Positions 32,289 through 41,574 of a stretch of 64,000 nt of DNA are shown here, in pieces. Below the pieces are notes generated by a model. It saw only the letters and a program-made list of their open reading frames with translations. It was not told the DNA's origin and ran no database searches. Source of the stretch: Tritrichomonas musculus (taxonomy: Eukaryota > Parabasalia > Tritrichomonadida > Tritrichomonadidae); NCBI GenBank assembly GCA_039105265.1, contig JAPFFF010000003.1:4960001-5024000 (forward strand). The letters are read 5' to 3'. Both the position numbers and the translations under genes were made by a program. Every line of letters starts with the position of its first letter. The first letter of the stretch is position 1.

Positions 32289-32819
32289 TTATATTGACTT
32301 TGCTTCCCATAGACCGTCTTTCAATACATGAAAAACAGTTACAGCTGCACCATCTTCTTTATTCATTACTTGCTGACCTGACATCGCCATTATTCCAACT
32401 GCAAATGGAGTTTTTTCTTCTGCTAAACATATTTGAACAATTTCTCCTTTATTGAAGGTTTCATCAACACCAAAAGTTCCACGTGCCATAAGATTTGCTC
32501 CTCGTAAAACAGCGCTAACAGCTTCATCAAAGCAGAAAACACTCCTTAATAATCCTGGATATTCAATGGGGAGCCTTAAGTGAGGAAAAATAGTTCCGTC
32601 ACCAAGCTGGATGAGCATAATTTGTCCATTAACCGAGTACATAGTCATATGATCATTAAGATGGTGTATAATAACAGGCGTTTTTTTTGGAAAAATCTCA
32701 TCAACAATTTCAACAAAGCGTGGCATTTCTTTTATTGCACTCTCTTTAACTTTTGTAACAAGAGAAGTTTTTAAATTTGCTCTCCTTTTTATATCTTTGG
32801 TGCTCCACTTAATGAACAT
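32289..32819 (-). CDS. MCTS1: MCTS1/Tma20-like PUA-domain translation factor
   Basis: 176 residues, close to the 181 of human MCTS1. It begins MFIKWSTKDIKRRANLKTS, equivalent to the MCTS1 N-terminal domain with LKTS conserved. It keeps the PKK-PV-I strand (IFPKKTPVIIHHLNDHMTMY), TLRL-like HLRLPIEYP, and a C-terminal PUA domain (VLRGANLMARGTF to the end GLWEAKSI, like the GLW ending of MCTS1). MCTS1 with its partner DENR binds the 40S subunit and works in re-initiation and recycling. The DENR gene is not in this window. TTCAAAAAGTTTC lies about 25 bases before the ATG. Confident family call; cytosolic. Confidence 0.9.
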   Translation of the reverse strand: MFIKWSTKDIKRRANLKTSLVTKVKESAIKEMPRFVEIVDEIFPKKTPVIIHHLNDHMTMYSVNGQIMLIQLGDGTIFPHLRLPIEYPGLLRSVFCFDEAVSAVLRGANLMARGTFGVDETFNKGEIVQICLAEEKTPFAVGIMAMSGQQVMNKEDGAAVTVFHVLKDGLWEAKSI

Positions 32820-33372
32820 TTTAATATGAAAATTTATGAAACTTTTTGAATTTGCTTTAACAAAAAGTGAATCATTCGATTTCTACGAAGATTATCGAAA
32901 AATACAATACAATCTCTTTCAATATCCAATAATGCTTGCTTACAAAACATATTATATATAATGTAGGTTTTTAATCTAATTGTAAATCGCAATGCGTTTA
33001 ATAAATAAAAGATATATTTTATATGAAGAATCCTATCTAACTATCATCAATAATGCTGCCATTAACATCCTATCAAACAATTCAGTTGGAAGATTTGAAT
33101 ATTATTTTATATAATTCAAGTTATTTCACTTAATATATTTGCTCTCAAAGCTTTATAATGATGATGATTGAGATCAATTATTGCAACACATTCATGATCC
33201 ATTTCATTTTTAAAAAACATTCAATGATCAAAAAAAGTTAGTTTATGCAAATATTCATTTCTCAAAATTGTGTAGATTATGAGTATTATTTTTTGAAACC
33301 ATAAATAGCCAATTTCATTCAAACATTATCAAATATTTGAATTCCCAATTTAAAAAGTTTGTATCATATAAA
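32820..33372. promoter_or_regulatory. Divergent promoter region, MCTS1 and dehydrogenase
   Basis: About 550 bases between two divergent starts. AAAAAGTTT-type motifs lie before both: the complement at 32841-32849 for MCTS1, and TTAAAAAGTTTG at 33350-33361, 12-22 bases before the dehydrogenase ATG. Two more copies (AACAAAAAGTGAATC near 32860 and AAAAAAGTTAG near 33233) lie in between. No gene here. Confidence 0.45.
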
Positions 33373-34452
33373 ATGAAAACTTATAAAATTGCTGTTATAG
33401 CTGGTGATGGAATTGGACCAGACGTGATTGCAGAAGGTATCAAAGTACTTGATTCTGTAGCAGAGATTGATGGAACATTTCGTTTTGAATTTACACATTT
33501 TCCATGGGGATGTGAATACTATTTGAAGACAGGCGAAATGATGCCTAAAGATGGAATGGAGATTCTTAAAAAATTTGATGCAATATATTTAGGCGCAGTT
33601 GGATATCCAGGAGTACCAAACCATATTTCACTTCGTGACCTTCTTATTAAAATTCGTCAAGGTTTTGACCAATACGTTAATCTTCGTCCTGTTAAATTAT
33701 TAAATGGAGCACTGTGCCCACTCAAAAATGTAAAACTAGAAGATATAAATATGGTTGTTGTGCGAGAAAACAGTGAAGGTGAATATTCAGGTGACGGAGA
33801 ATGGTTTAACAAAGGTGAAAAAAATGAATATGTCCATCAAACAGGCGTTTTCACACGAAAAGGATGTGAAAGAATTATTCGATATGCTTTCGAACTTGGA
33901 AGAAAGAAAGGTTGGAGTGTAACAAGTGTAAGCAAAGGAAATGCATTAAATTTCTCTATGGTATTTTGGGATCAAATTTTTCATGAAATTGCTGAACAAT
34001 ATCCAGATGTAAAAACACATGAATATCTAGTTGATGCTGCAGCTTGCTACTTTGTTCAAGAGCCTCAACGTTTTCAAGTAGTTGTTACATCAAACTTATT
34101 TGGCGACATTTTGACTGATTTAGGAGCTGCAATTGCAGGCGGAATGGGATTGGCTGCTGGAGCGAATTTGAATCCAGAAAAAAAGTTCCCTTCAATGTTT
34201 GAACCAATTCATGGATCAGCACCAGATATAGCTGGAATGAATAAGGCTAATCCAATGGCAGCAATTTGGTCTGTGAGCCAGATGCTTGACTTTTTTGGAT
34301 ATGAAAATTATGGATCAAAGATTATCGAAGCAATTGAAAAAACGCTTGTTGAAAGAAAAACTTTAACACCCGATCTTGGCGGAAGTGCAAAAACAAATGA
34401 AGTTGGCGATTCAATTAAGGAACATTTGAAGTATTTAATTGCTAAAAAATAA
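33373..34452 (+). CDS. Tartrate / D-malate dehydrogenase-like oxidative decarboxylase
   Basis: 359 residues from the ATG at 33373; the longer frame starts with TTG and the promoter motif lies just upstream. It belongs to the isocitrate/isopropylmalate dehydrogenase fold: nucleotide loop start [14 protein letters not shown], substrate loop with [24 protein letters not shown], a metal site in [12 protein letters not shown], and [13 protein letters not shown]. The sub-motif [24 protein letters not shown] is characteristic of the bacterial TtuC/DmlA group (tartrate dehydrogenase/decarboxylase, D-malate dehydrogenase) rather than mitochondrial IDH. It would turn D-malate or tartrate into pyruvate or related acids with NAD+ and Mn2+. 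A bacterial-type enzyme in a protist hints at lateral transfer. No targeting presequence; cytosolic. Confidence 0.85.
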   Translation: MKTYKIAVIAGDGIGPDVIAEGIKVLDSVAEIDGTFRFEFTHFPWGCEYYLKTGEMMPKDGMEILKKFDAIYLGAVGYPGVPNHISLRDLLIKIRQGFDQYVNLRPVKLLNGALCPLKNVKLEDINMVVVRENSEGEYSGDGEWFNKGEKNEYVHQTGVFTRKGCERIIRYAFELGRKKGWSVTSVSKGNALNFSMVFWDQIFHEIAEQYPDVKTHEYLVDAAACYFVQEPQRFQVVVTSNLFGDILTDLGAAIAGGMGLAAGANLNPEKKFPSMFEPIHGSAPDIAGMNKANPMAAIWSVSQMLDFFGYENYGSKIIEAIEKTLVERKTLTPDLGGSAKTNEVGDSIKEHLKYLIAKK

Positions 34453-35701
34453 AATCAGAAAGATAGAGAAATAATATATTAAGCTTTATTTTCAGAATTG
34501 AATTCTAAGAATACTATGCAAATCAAATATATATAATTATCTTAATTTAATAAAGAATATAAGTGCCTTGAAATTATAAGATTAATCTTTATTTTGTTTG
34601 GTATTATTATTTACCATGAATCAATACTTGTCATCTTAAAATTATTGCAGAACCAAAATTCTTTTCTAAAATGGAATGCAGTACAAGTTAAATTTATGAT
34701 TCATTTTACAAAAAAATTTAGAGCATATCTCTTATTCTTTTTTAAAAATAAAACGCCACATAAATTATTGATATAGTAATTTTTTAAAGATGATTTAAGT
34801 TGAATTCATTAATTATAGACTTGAGATATTGCTATTTATAGAGATTGACAATAACCATCTTAATCATTCAAAATTTTTAATAAACGGTCATCAATTGAAT
34901 AATTCATATCAAAAAGTTTATACTAAAGTCCATAATTTTTACAATTCATGCTTTTTTTCAGTTACTTTTCGAAATATTTTGAAAGGAAAAATTTCGGACT
35001 TAAATGCTTTGGTTTTATGTGGTTGTTATGAAAATATTCAATTTTTTTCAGTTGGAATTTTTTTATTAAAATTCCAATATCTTTCAATTTCTTTCAATTT
35101 TAATTGTAAAAGGATGATTTACAAATATTTTAAATCTATAGATAATATCATATGAATTAATAATTAACCATATAATATTCATTTATTATATTTTTATATA
35201 ATGATAATTAATTTTATTTAGCATTTAATCATTAAATTGATGAAATAAACATTATTATATTTCATTTCCATAAAATTAAAAATTCTGAAGTTTATATATA
35301 TTTTTTTTAATCAATTAAAACACAAATATCGTAAAGAAAAATATATATAATTATATGAAATTTTATTATTTTATATTAAATTATTTTTATAAAAAAATAA
35401 ATGAAAATTCAAATATTAATTTAAAAATTACCAAAGATATGATAAAAAATAATAAGGCCAAAAAGAAATCGTCAAATTTTTTTTTTATATATTATATTTA
35501 TTAATGTTTTTAAATTATTTTCGAGAGCCAAATTTATAAATAAAAGCATATTCCAATTTTTTAAAAAAATACAGTTTTATAAAACAATATTTTCAAAATT
35601 TTGAGAAAAATTGAAAATTGAATTTAAATTTAAATTTATATTTGCAAAATATTTAAGAACGAATTGAATTTTCAGATTCCTTAGCAACGCCATAATCAAA
35701 A
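34453..35701. other. Long intergenic stretch, nothing recognised
   Basis: 1.25 kb of very AT-rich DNA. Two short open frames (34594-34776 and 34829-35155) have phenylalanine, asparagine and lysine compositions expected by chance and no family resemblance. No repeat or structured RNA found by eye. Confidence 0.55.
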
Positions 35702-38700
35702 ATGTTGAAAAGTCTTTCTTCAATCAAACGCCCGTTTTCATGCTTTTCACGACAAGCTTCTCAAAGTGCTTTTAATGAAGCAGCTAAGCTTGCTTCAGAA
35801 GTTTCTACTGTCGATTGTAAAGATTCTATTGAATTTCTATTAAATGGAAAGAAAGTTGTTTTAAAACAAGGTGAATTCAATCCCACACAACCATTAGTTG
35901 AATGGCTTAGGTCTGATAAAATTAATTTAAAAGGAACAAAGTTATCTTGCGGAGAAGGTGGTTGCGGTTCATGTACAGTTTTATTGACTCAATACGATAT
36001 AAGTAAGAATAAATACGTTCATAGACCAATCAATTCATGCCTTATGCCACTAGGAATGGCTCACGGCCAATCAATAACGACTATCGAGCATCTTGGATCA
36101 GTAGAAAAAGGATTGCATCCAATTCAAAAAGCATTTATTAAACACCATGCAGTTCAATGCGGCTACTGCACACCAGGATTTGTTTTAAACGCATACTCAA
36201 TGACTCTTGATAACCCTTCCCCCACCATTCAAGATATTCAAAACAGATTTGATGGAAATATCTGTCGTTGCACTGGTTATAGAGCAATTCATGATGCTCT
36301 TAAAGAATTTACAAAAGATGGAAAGCTAAATGAAGGTGCAAAAGAAATCTCTGATGACTCGCAATGCAAAACATATATTTGTCCAGATCCTGAACATTTC
36401 CCACGCAATGTTGAACTCAAGCCAGCAAAAATTGAGTACAAAGGAACTACATTTTACGTTCCAACTGATCTTTCCCAATTACTTTTCCTCAAAAAGAAGC
36501 ATCCAAATGGCGTACTTGTTGCAGGATCAACTGAATTGGGAATTGACATTAAGGTTAAAAATCAATTAGCTCCAGTTTATATTTCTCTTCACAAAGTTCA
36601 AGAATTAAATCATGTTGATGTTGTTAATGATTCACAATTATATATTGGCGCATCAACTTGCCTTCAGGATATTCTTGATTTCTCAAGAGATTCAAAGCGT
36701 GTACCACAAGAACAAAGTCGTTTCTTCAAACAATTGGAAGAAAGATTACAAACATTTTCATCAACACAAATCAGAAATGTTGCCTGCGCTGTTGGAAATA
36801 TCGCTTGCGGAAGCCCAGTTACTGATTTGTCTAACTTCCTCATTGCAAACAATGCTGTTTTAACAGTTATTGATGCTACTACATTTAAGACTCGTGAGCT
36901 ATCAATGAATGACTTTTACACAGGTTTCAGAAAGACTTCTCTTAACCCTTCAGATGTTGTTTGCAGCATTACAGTTCCACTTCTTGAACAAGATGAGCAC
37001 ATGTTTGTTTTCAAGCAATCACATCGTCGTGATGATGACATTTGCATTTGTTCAGCAACCATGCGTGCCAATATTGATGAAAAAACAAATATCATCAAAA
37101 ACATCAATATCGCTTATAGCAACCTTTCACCATTCCCAAAGCATGCAGAATTAGCCGAAAAATTCCTCAAAGGTAAAGAATTCACTCTTGAAAATATTCG
37201 TGAAGCATATTCTTATCTTCAATCAGATTTCCCATTGGATGAACAAACCCCTGGAGGTCATGTTGAATTTAGAAGACAACTTACGACATCCTTCTTATTC
37301 CGATTCTTCAATCAAGTTGAAAAAGAACGTGGAAGACCATATGACAAATCAGCTACTGAAATCATTGAACGTCCTCTTACAAAAGCTGGCATCAAAACTC
37401 ATATGCATGAGAATGGTTGCGAATGCAAGAGAACACACGATACAATGATGAATGTAGCCAAACCTATTCATCAAGCTTCTGCAGAAGAAATCTCAACTGG
37501 AGAAGCTCTTTATACCCCAGATATTTTATTACCAGCTCGTGGCCTTTGTGCTGGTGTTGTAATGTCAACAGTTCCTCATGGAAAAATTAAGAAAGTTGAT
37601 TACTCCAAATGCCTTCAAGTACCAGGCGTAGTTGATGTAGTTACTTATAAGGATGTTAAAGGAATTAACTTAGTTGGTGATGTTATCAATGATGAACCTG
37701 TTTTTGCTGAAGATGAAGTACAATACGTTGGACAAGCTATTGCTTTAGTCCTTGCTGAAGATAATGAAACAGCTTGGAAAGCAGCAAAACTTGCTGAAAT
37801 TGAATACGAAGAACTTCCATCCGTTCTTAGTATAGAAGAAGCAATTGAAAAGAACTCTTATTTCGACTTCCACCACAAGATCAAGAGAGGTGATCCAGAA
37901 GAAGCTTTGAAACACTGCAAGCATGTCATTGAAGGCCAATTTGAAATAGGAGGCCAAGAACACTTTTACCTTGAAACACAAAACTGCCTTGCAGAACCTA
38001 TTGAAGGCAATAAAATTAAAGTTACTTCATCAACACAAGCACCAACAACAAACCAGGTTCAAATTGCTCGCTCATGTGGTCTTAAAATGAGCGATATCGT
38101 TGTTGAAGTCAACCGTTTAGGTGGCGCATTTGGAGGAAAAGAAACACAAGGAACAATTCCTTCAAACATGGCATCTGTTGCTGCTCTTAAAGTTAAACGC
38201 CCAGTTAAAATCATATTCAACCGCCAAGATGACTTCCAATTCACTGGAAAACGCCATCCATTCCTTATGAAATACAAAGCAGGCTTTGATGATAATGGTA
38301 AATTAGAAGCTTGCATTTCACACCTCTATGCTGGCTGCGGATGGTCAGTTGATATCTCAATTGCTGTTACTGATCGTGCACTTTTCCACACAGATGGTGC
38401 TTACTATTGTCCAAACTTCTATACAGAATGCCATATGTGCAAGACAAATCTTCCATCAAGCACTGCATTCAGAGGCTTTGGTGGTCCACAAGGATCCTTT
38501 ATGGCTGATGAAATCATGGACCGTATTGCTTATGTTCTTGGAAAGAAACCAGAAGAAATCAGAAAAATTAACCTTTACAAAGAAGGTGATAAAACACACT
38601 TTGGCTCATCCCTTGATGAGAACCAACTTGATGCATGCTGGAAATACATTGATAAGACATTCGATATCAAGAAGCAAAGAAAGATTGCTGAAGAATTTAA

Positions 38701-39688
38701 CAGAAATAATCGTTACAAGAAACTCGGTGTTGGTGTAACTCCTCTTAAATTCGGAATCAGCTTCACCTTTGGTGCTCTTAACCAAGCTGGCGCTCTTGTC
38801 AATATCTACAAAGATGGCTCAGTTCGTATTTCTCACTCAGGAACTGAAATGGGTCAAGGCTTGAACATAAAACTTCTTCAAATCGTTTCATCAACTCTTC
38901 GCGTTCCTCTTGAATCAATTTCAATGAGTCCAACATCAACAGCAGTTATTCCAAATACTTCTCCAACTGCTGCTTCAAGTGGAACTGATCTCAACGGCTG
39001 GGCTCTTTATAACGCCTGCGTTGAACTTAACAAACGTCTTGATAAATACAGAACTCCAGATCGTACCTTCCAACAAGCTGTTATGGCAGCCTACTTTGAC
39101 AAAGTCGATCTTTCTGCTCGCGGATTCTATGGAACACCAGGAATCACATGGAATTGGGATACCGGAAAGGGACATCCATTTGCATATTATACATATGGTG
39201 TTGGTGCTTCACTTGTTGAAATTGATACTTTAACTGGTGATCATTTCGTCAAACGTTGTGATATTGTTTATGATGTCGGCCGCTCAATCAATCCAGCAGT
39301 TGATATGGGACAAATTGAAGGTGGATTCATTCAAGGTTATGGCTATTTAACAATGGAAGAACTTGTTCATGGAGATAATAAAGATGTTAAATGGTTCAAA
39401 CCAGGAAAATACCAAACAAATGGTCCAGGATATTATAAAGTTCCAGGATTTAATGACATTCCAGAGGAATTTAATGTAAGCATATTGCCAGGTTCTGTAA
39501 ACAAACAAGGTATCTACTCATCTAAAGCTATTGGTGAACCTCCTTTAATTTTAGCTAACGCAATTGGCGTTGCTTTGAAGGATGCCATTATGGCTTCTAG
39601 ACGTGAAAATGGTGCAGAACCATACTTCGAATTGCAATACCCTCTTACTGCTGACAGAATCAAAGTTTTATCAGCTGCAAAAATTTGA
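35702..39688 (+). CDS. XDH: Xanthine dehydrogenase with possible hydrogenosomal presequence
   Basis: 1328 residues, near the 1333 of human XDH, plus a presequence. Order: plant-type [2Fe-2S] site CGEGGCGSC (83-91) with Cys113; second [2Fe-2S] domain QCGYCTPGF (152-160) and GNICRCTGYR (186-195); FAD domain with VAGSTELG (273-280) and GNIACGSPVTDL (365-376); molybdopterin domains with GGQEHFYLET (750-759), GGAFGGKET (807-815), AFRGFGGPQ (922-930), GTEMGQG (1047-1053) and IGEPPL (1277-1282). Glu814, Arg923 and Glu1279 match the bovine Glu802, Arg880 and Glu1261 that separate XDH from aldehyde oxidases. It would oxidise hypoxanthine and xanthine to urate with NAD+. The first about 40 residues (MLKSLSSIKRPFSCFSRQ) are extra and resemble trichomonad hydrogenosomal presequences (ML, serine-rich, Arg-x-Phe). 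It needs molybdenum cofactor. Confidence 0.95.
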   Translation: MLKSLSSIKRPFSCFSRQASQSAFNEAAKLASEVSTVDCKDSIEFLLNGKKVVLKQGEFNPTQPLVEWLRSDKINLKGTKLSCGEGGCGSCTVLLTQYDISKNKYVHRPINSCLMPLGMAHGQSITTIEHLGSVEKGLHPIQKAFIKHHAVQCGYCTPGFVLNAYSMTLDNPSPTIQDIQNRFDGNICRCTGYRAIHDALKEFTKDGKLNEGAKEISDDSQCKTYICPDPEHFPRNVELKPAKIEYKGTTFYVPTDLSQLLFLKKKHPNGVLVAGSTELGIDIKVKNQLAPVYISLHKVQELNHVDVVNDSQLYIGASTCLQDILDFSRDSKRVPQEQSRFFKQLEERLQTFSSTQIRNVACAVGNIACGSPVTDLSNFLIANNAVLTVIDATTFKTRELSMNDFYTGFRKTSLNPSDVVCSITVPLLEQDEHMFVFKQSHRRDDDICICSATMRANIDEKTNIIKNINIAYSNLSPFPKHAELAEKFLKGKEFTLENIREAYSYLQSDFPLDEQTPGGHVEFRRQLTTSFLFRFFNQVEKERGRPYDKSATEIIERPLTKAGIKTHMHENGCECKRTHDTMMNVAKPIHQASAEEISTGEALYTPDILLPARGLCAGVVMSTVPHGKIKKVDYSKCLQVPGVVDVVTYKDVKGINLVGDVINDEPVFAEDEVQYVGQAIALVLAEDNETAWKAAKLAEIEYEELPSVLSIEEAIEKNSYFDFHHKIKRGDPEEALKHCKHVIEGQFEIGGQEHFYLETQNCLAEPIEGNKIKVTSSTQAPTTNQVQIARSCGLKMSDIVVEVNRLGGAFGGKETQGTIPSNMASVAALKVKRPVKIIFNRQDDFQFTGKRHPFLMKYKAGFDDNGKLEACISHLYAGCGWSVDISIAVTDRALFHTDGAYYCPNFYTECHMCKTNLPSSTAFRGFGGPQGSFMADEIMDRIAYVLGKKPEEIRKINLYKEGDKTHFGSSLDENQLDACWKYIDKTFDIKKQRKIAEEFNRNNRYKKLGVGVTPLKFGISFTFGALNQAGALVNIYKDGSVRISHSGTEMGQGLNIKLLQIVSSTLRVPLESISMSPTSTAVIPNTSPTAASSGTDLNGWALYNACVELNKRLDKYRTPDRTFQQAVMAAYFDKVDLSARGFYGTPGITWNWDTGKGHPFAYYTYGVGASLVEIDTLTGDHFVKRCDIVYDVGRSINPAVDMGQIEGGFIQGYGYLTMEELVHGDNKDVKWFKPGKYQTNGPGYYKVPGFNDIPEEFNVSILPGSVNKQGIYSSKAIGEPPLILANAIGVALKDAIMASRRENGAEPYFELQYPLTADRIKVLSAAKI

Positions 39689-40064
39689 AAATATTAATAT
39701 TTTTCAGAAATAAATAATATTTAAAATAATGATTTAATTCTTTTGCTTGATTTAAAAGTTTTTAATTATGATGAGATTTTTTATTTTTTGACAAAAATTT
39801 CATTATAATTATTGTAATGAAATCTTTGATCTTATATCATTCATATAAAAAGTTCAAATTTTGTATTTCTTAAAGTTAAATAAAATTTGATATTAGATGT
39901 GTGATCCAATCTTGCAAAATCATTATAATATAAACATTGAATTAACCAAAATAAAAACATAAGAAAGCTGATGCTAATGCTGTCGTAAAAAAAAGAAAAG
40001 AAAAAATAATTATAATAAAAAAAAAAAATAATCGTTTATCAAACAAAAATGATTATATTTTTGG
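39689..40064. other. Intergenic between convergent genes
   Basis: 376 bases of AT-rich DNA separating the ends of the XDH gene and the tail-anchored protein gene. Nothing recognised. Confidence 0.6.
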
Positions 40065-40913
40065 CTAATCTTTTTTCAAAATATATCCAGTAATAGCAAC
40101 AACAAGAGGAATCAAAGAAAACATAAAAGCAACGTCATTTTTTGTATCAGGAACATTTGGTGATCTGTTAGGATCAACTATTATCTGTTCAATTTCAGAG
40201 GCAGTAGCGGCTAGTTCTGTTGATTGCTGCTTAATCTCCTGCTGCAGATTATCTCTAACTTGCAAAGCTGTCATAATTTTTGAAGCAGCTTCATTAACTT
40301 CGTTATGCAATTCTTGCAATTGATTAGCTGCCATTTCAATCGAAGGATCTATTGTTGATTCTTCTGTAAGAAGTTGATCAATTTGCATAATAGCTGTTTG
40401 GACTTCAGAAAAAATGTTATCAAAAGGTATAGTAAAATTCTTTTGTACTCCTAAGTCTCTGCTTGTTGAAAGCGAAAGTAGCGTATTTTCGGTGTTATGC
40501 CGTTTTAAAATATATGAAAGAGCTTTTTTGGAAAAATCATTATTAAGTTCATCATTTAATATTTCGACTCTTACAACAGAATGCGAAGTTCTATCTGGAT
40601 TTGGGCTGATTATACGTACAGATTTTATCTTAATCGATTTTCCTTGAAAATTAAATAAAAATCTCGATTTTAATATAATATCATCTTGAATCCATGTAAT
40701 CTTATCATTTTGAAAAACTCTTACGAGATGATTTAGTGATAAGCCAGGAATAAAGGGAATATAGTTAATATTTCTATTTTCATTCTGAATAACATTCTGA
40801 TCATCCATTTCAAAAGTTAGTCTAGCTCGAAAATCTTCACTGTTCGCCAAATTTTCTAGAACAGATTGGGAAGATATTGGATGCTGCGCTTCAATCTGAA
40901 GAGCAGTATTCAT
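40065..40913 (-). CDS. Tail-anchored membrane protein with coiled coil
   Basis: 282 residues. A globular beta-rich N-terminal half (for instance FNFQGKSIKIKSVRII) is followed by coiled-coil helices (about 180-250, MAANQLQELHNEVNEAASKI) and a single hydrophobic C-terminal segment (about 263-279, FMFSLIPLVVAITGYIL) ending in KKD. That layout predicts post-translational insertion with the bulk in the cytosol, as in SNARE-like or organelle outer-membrane proteins; the basic end after the anchor is compatible with hydrogenosome or ER. No SNARE zero-layer pattern was identified and I cannot name a family. Confidence 0.65.
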   Translation of the reverse strand: MNTALQIEAQHPISSQSVLENLANSEDFRARLTFEMDDQNVIQNENRNINYIPFIPGLSLNHLVRVFQNDKITWIQDDIILKSRFLFNFQGKSIKIKSVRIISPNPDRTSHSVVRVEILNDELNNDFSKKALSYILKRHNTENTLLSLSTSRDLGVQKNFTIPFDNIFSEVQTAIMQIDQLLTEESTIDPSIEMAANQLQELHNEVNEAASKIMTALQVRDNLQQEIKQQSTELAATASEIEQIIVDPNRSPNVPDTKNDVAFMFSLIPLVVAITGYILKKD

Positions 40914-41574
40914 TATGCAGAAATTTTCGGAAAAAAAAGGATTTGAAAATAAATTTGAATAAATAAAACATTCATCAAATACGCATTCAATTTCAATCTT
41001 ATGCCAAATATTAAATATCTTTTTATTTTTTTGAATAAGATCATAAAAATCACTGCAAATATATAATACTATTACATTGAAATTCCAATACTATTAATGT
41101 GAAAAAGAAAAGCATTTTTTTCTAAAAAAACCTGAGATATGATAATTAATTTTCTTTATTGACTTTGCTTTTCTATTTATAACCAGATTTTTTGAAGCAA
41201 TAAAAACATATACTACAGGTTAAAAACAAAAATTCATTTCCCAAAAGATTCCACAATATGAATAATTTTTTTTTCCACTTTTTGACCATTTATTGAAAAA
41301 GTTTTCTATGCTTATTTAAACATATATTATCAAAAAGTGAAAACTTTAATTAATAATTAACGCTCAACAAAAGAAATGTATAAGATGAATTATCTTTTAA
41401 TTGGTTTTAATTTTAGATTTTAAACTGAAAAACCAAAAATATGGCTAATTTTTATGATATTGACGTGTAAAATCATTATTTTCAAATTCACCTTGAATTA
41501 ATCGTTATTATTCAAATTTCAGACTAATCATTGACAAGAACAAATCTATTCAATTTTTTTTTAAATTTACCTAA
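40914..41574. promoter_or_regulatory. Divergent intergenic region before eIF2B epsilon
   Basis: 660 bases between divergent starts. Two opposed copies of the recurrent motif occur (CACTTTTTGACC near 41276 and TCAAAAAGTGAAAAC near 41331), more than 200 bases from the eIF2B start, so their role is uncertain. No gene seen. Confidence 0.35.

Noticed and set aside
34594-35155. Two short plus-strand frames before XDH
   Set aside because: Phe/Asn/Lys-rich chance composition and no recognisable domain; the 5' end of XDH is well defined without them.
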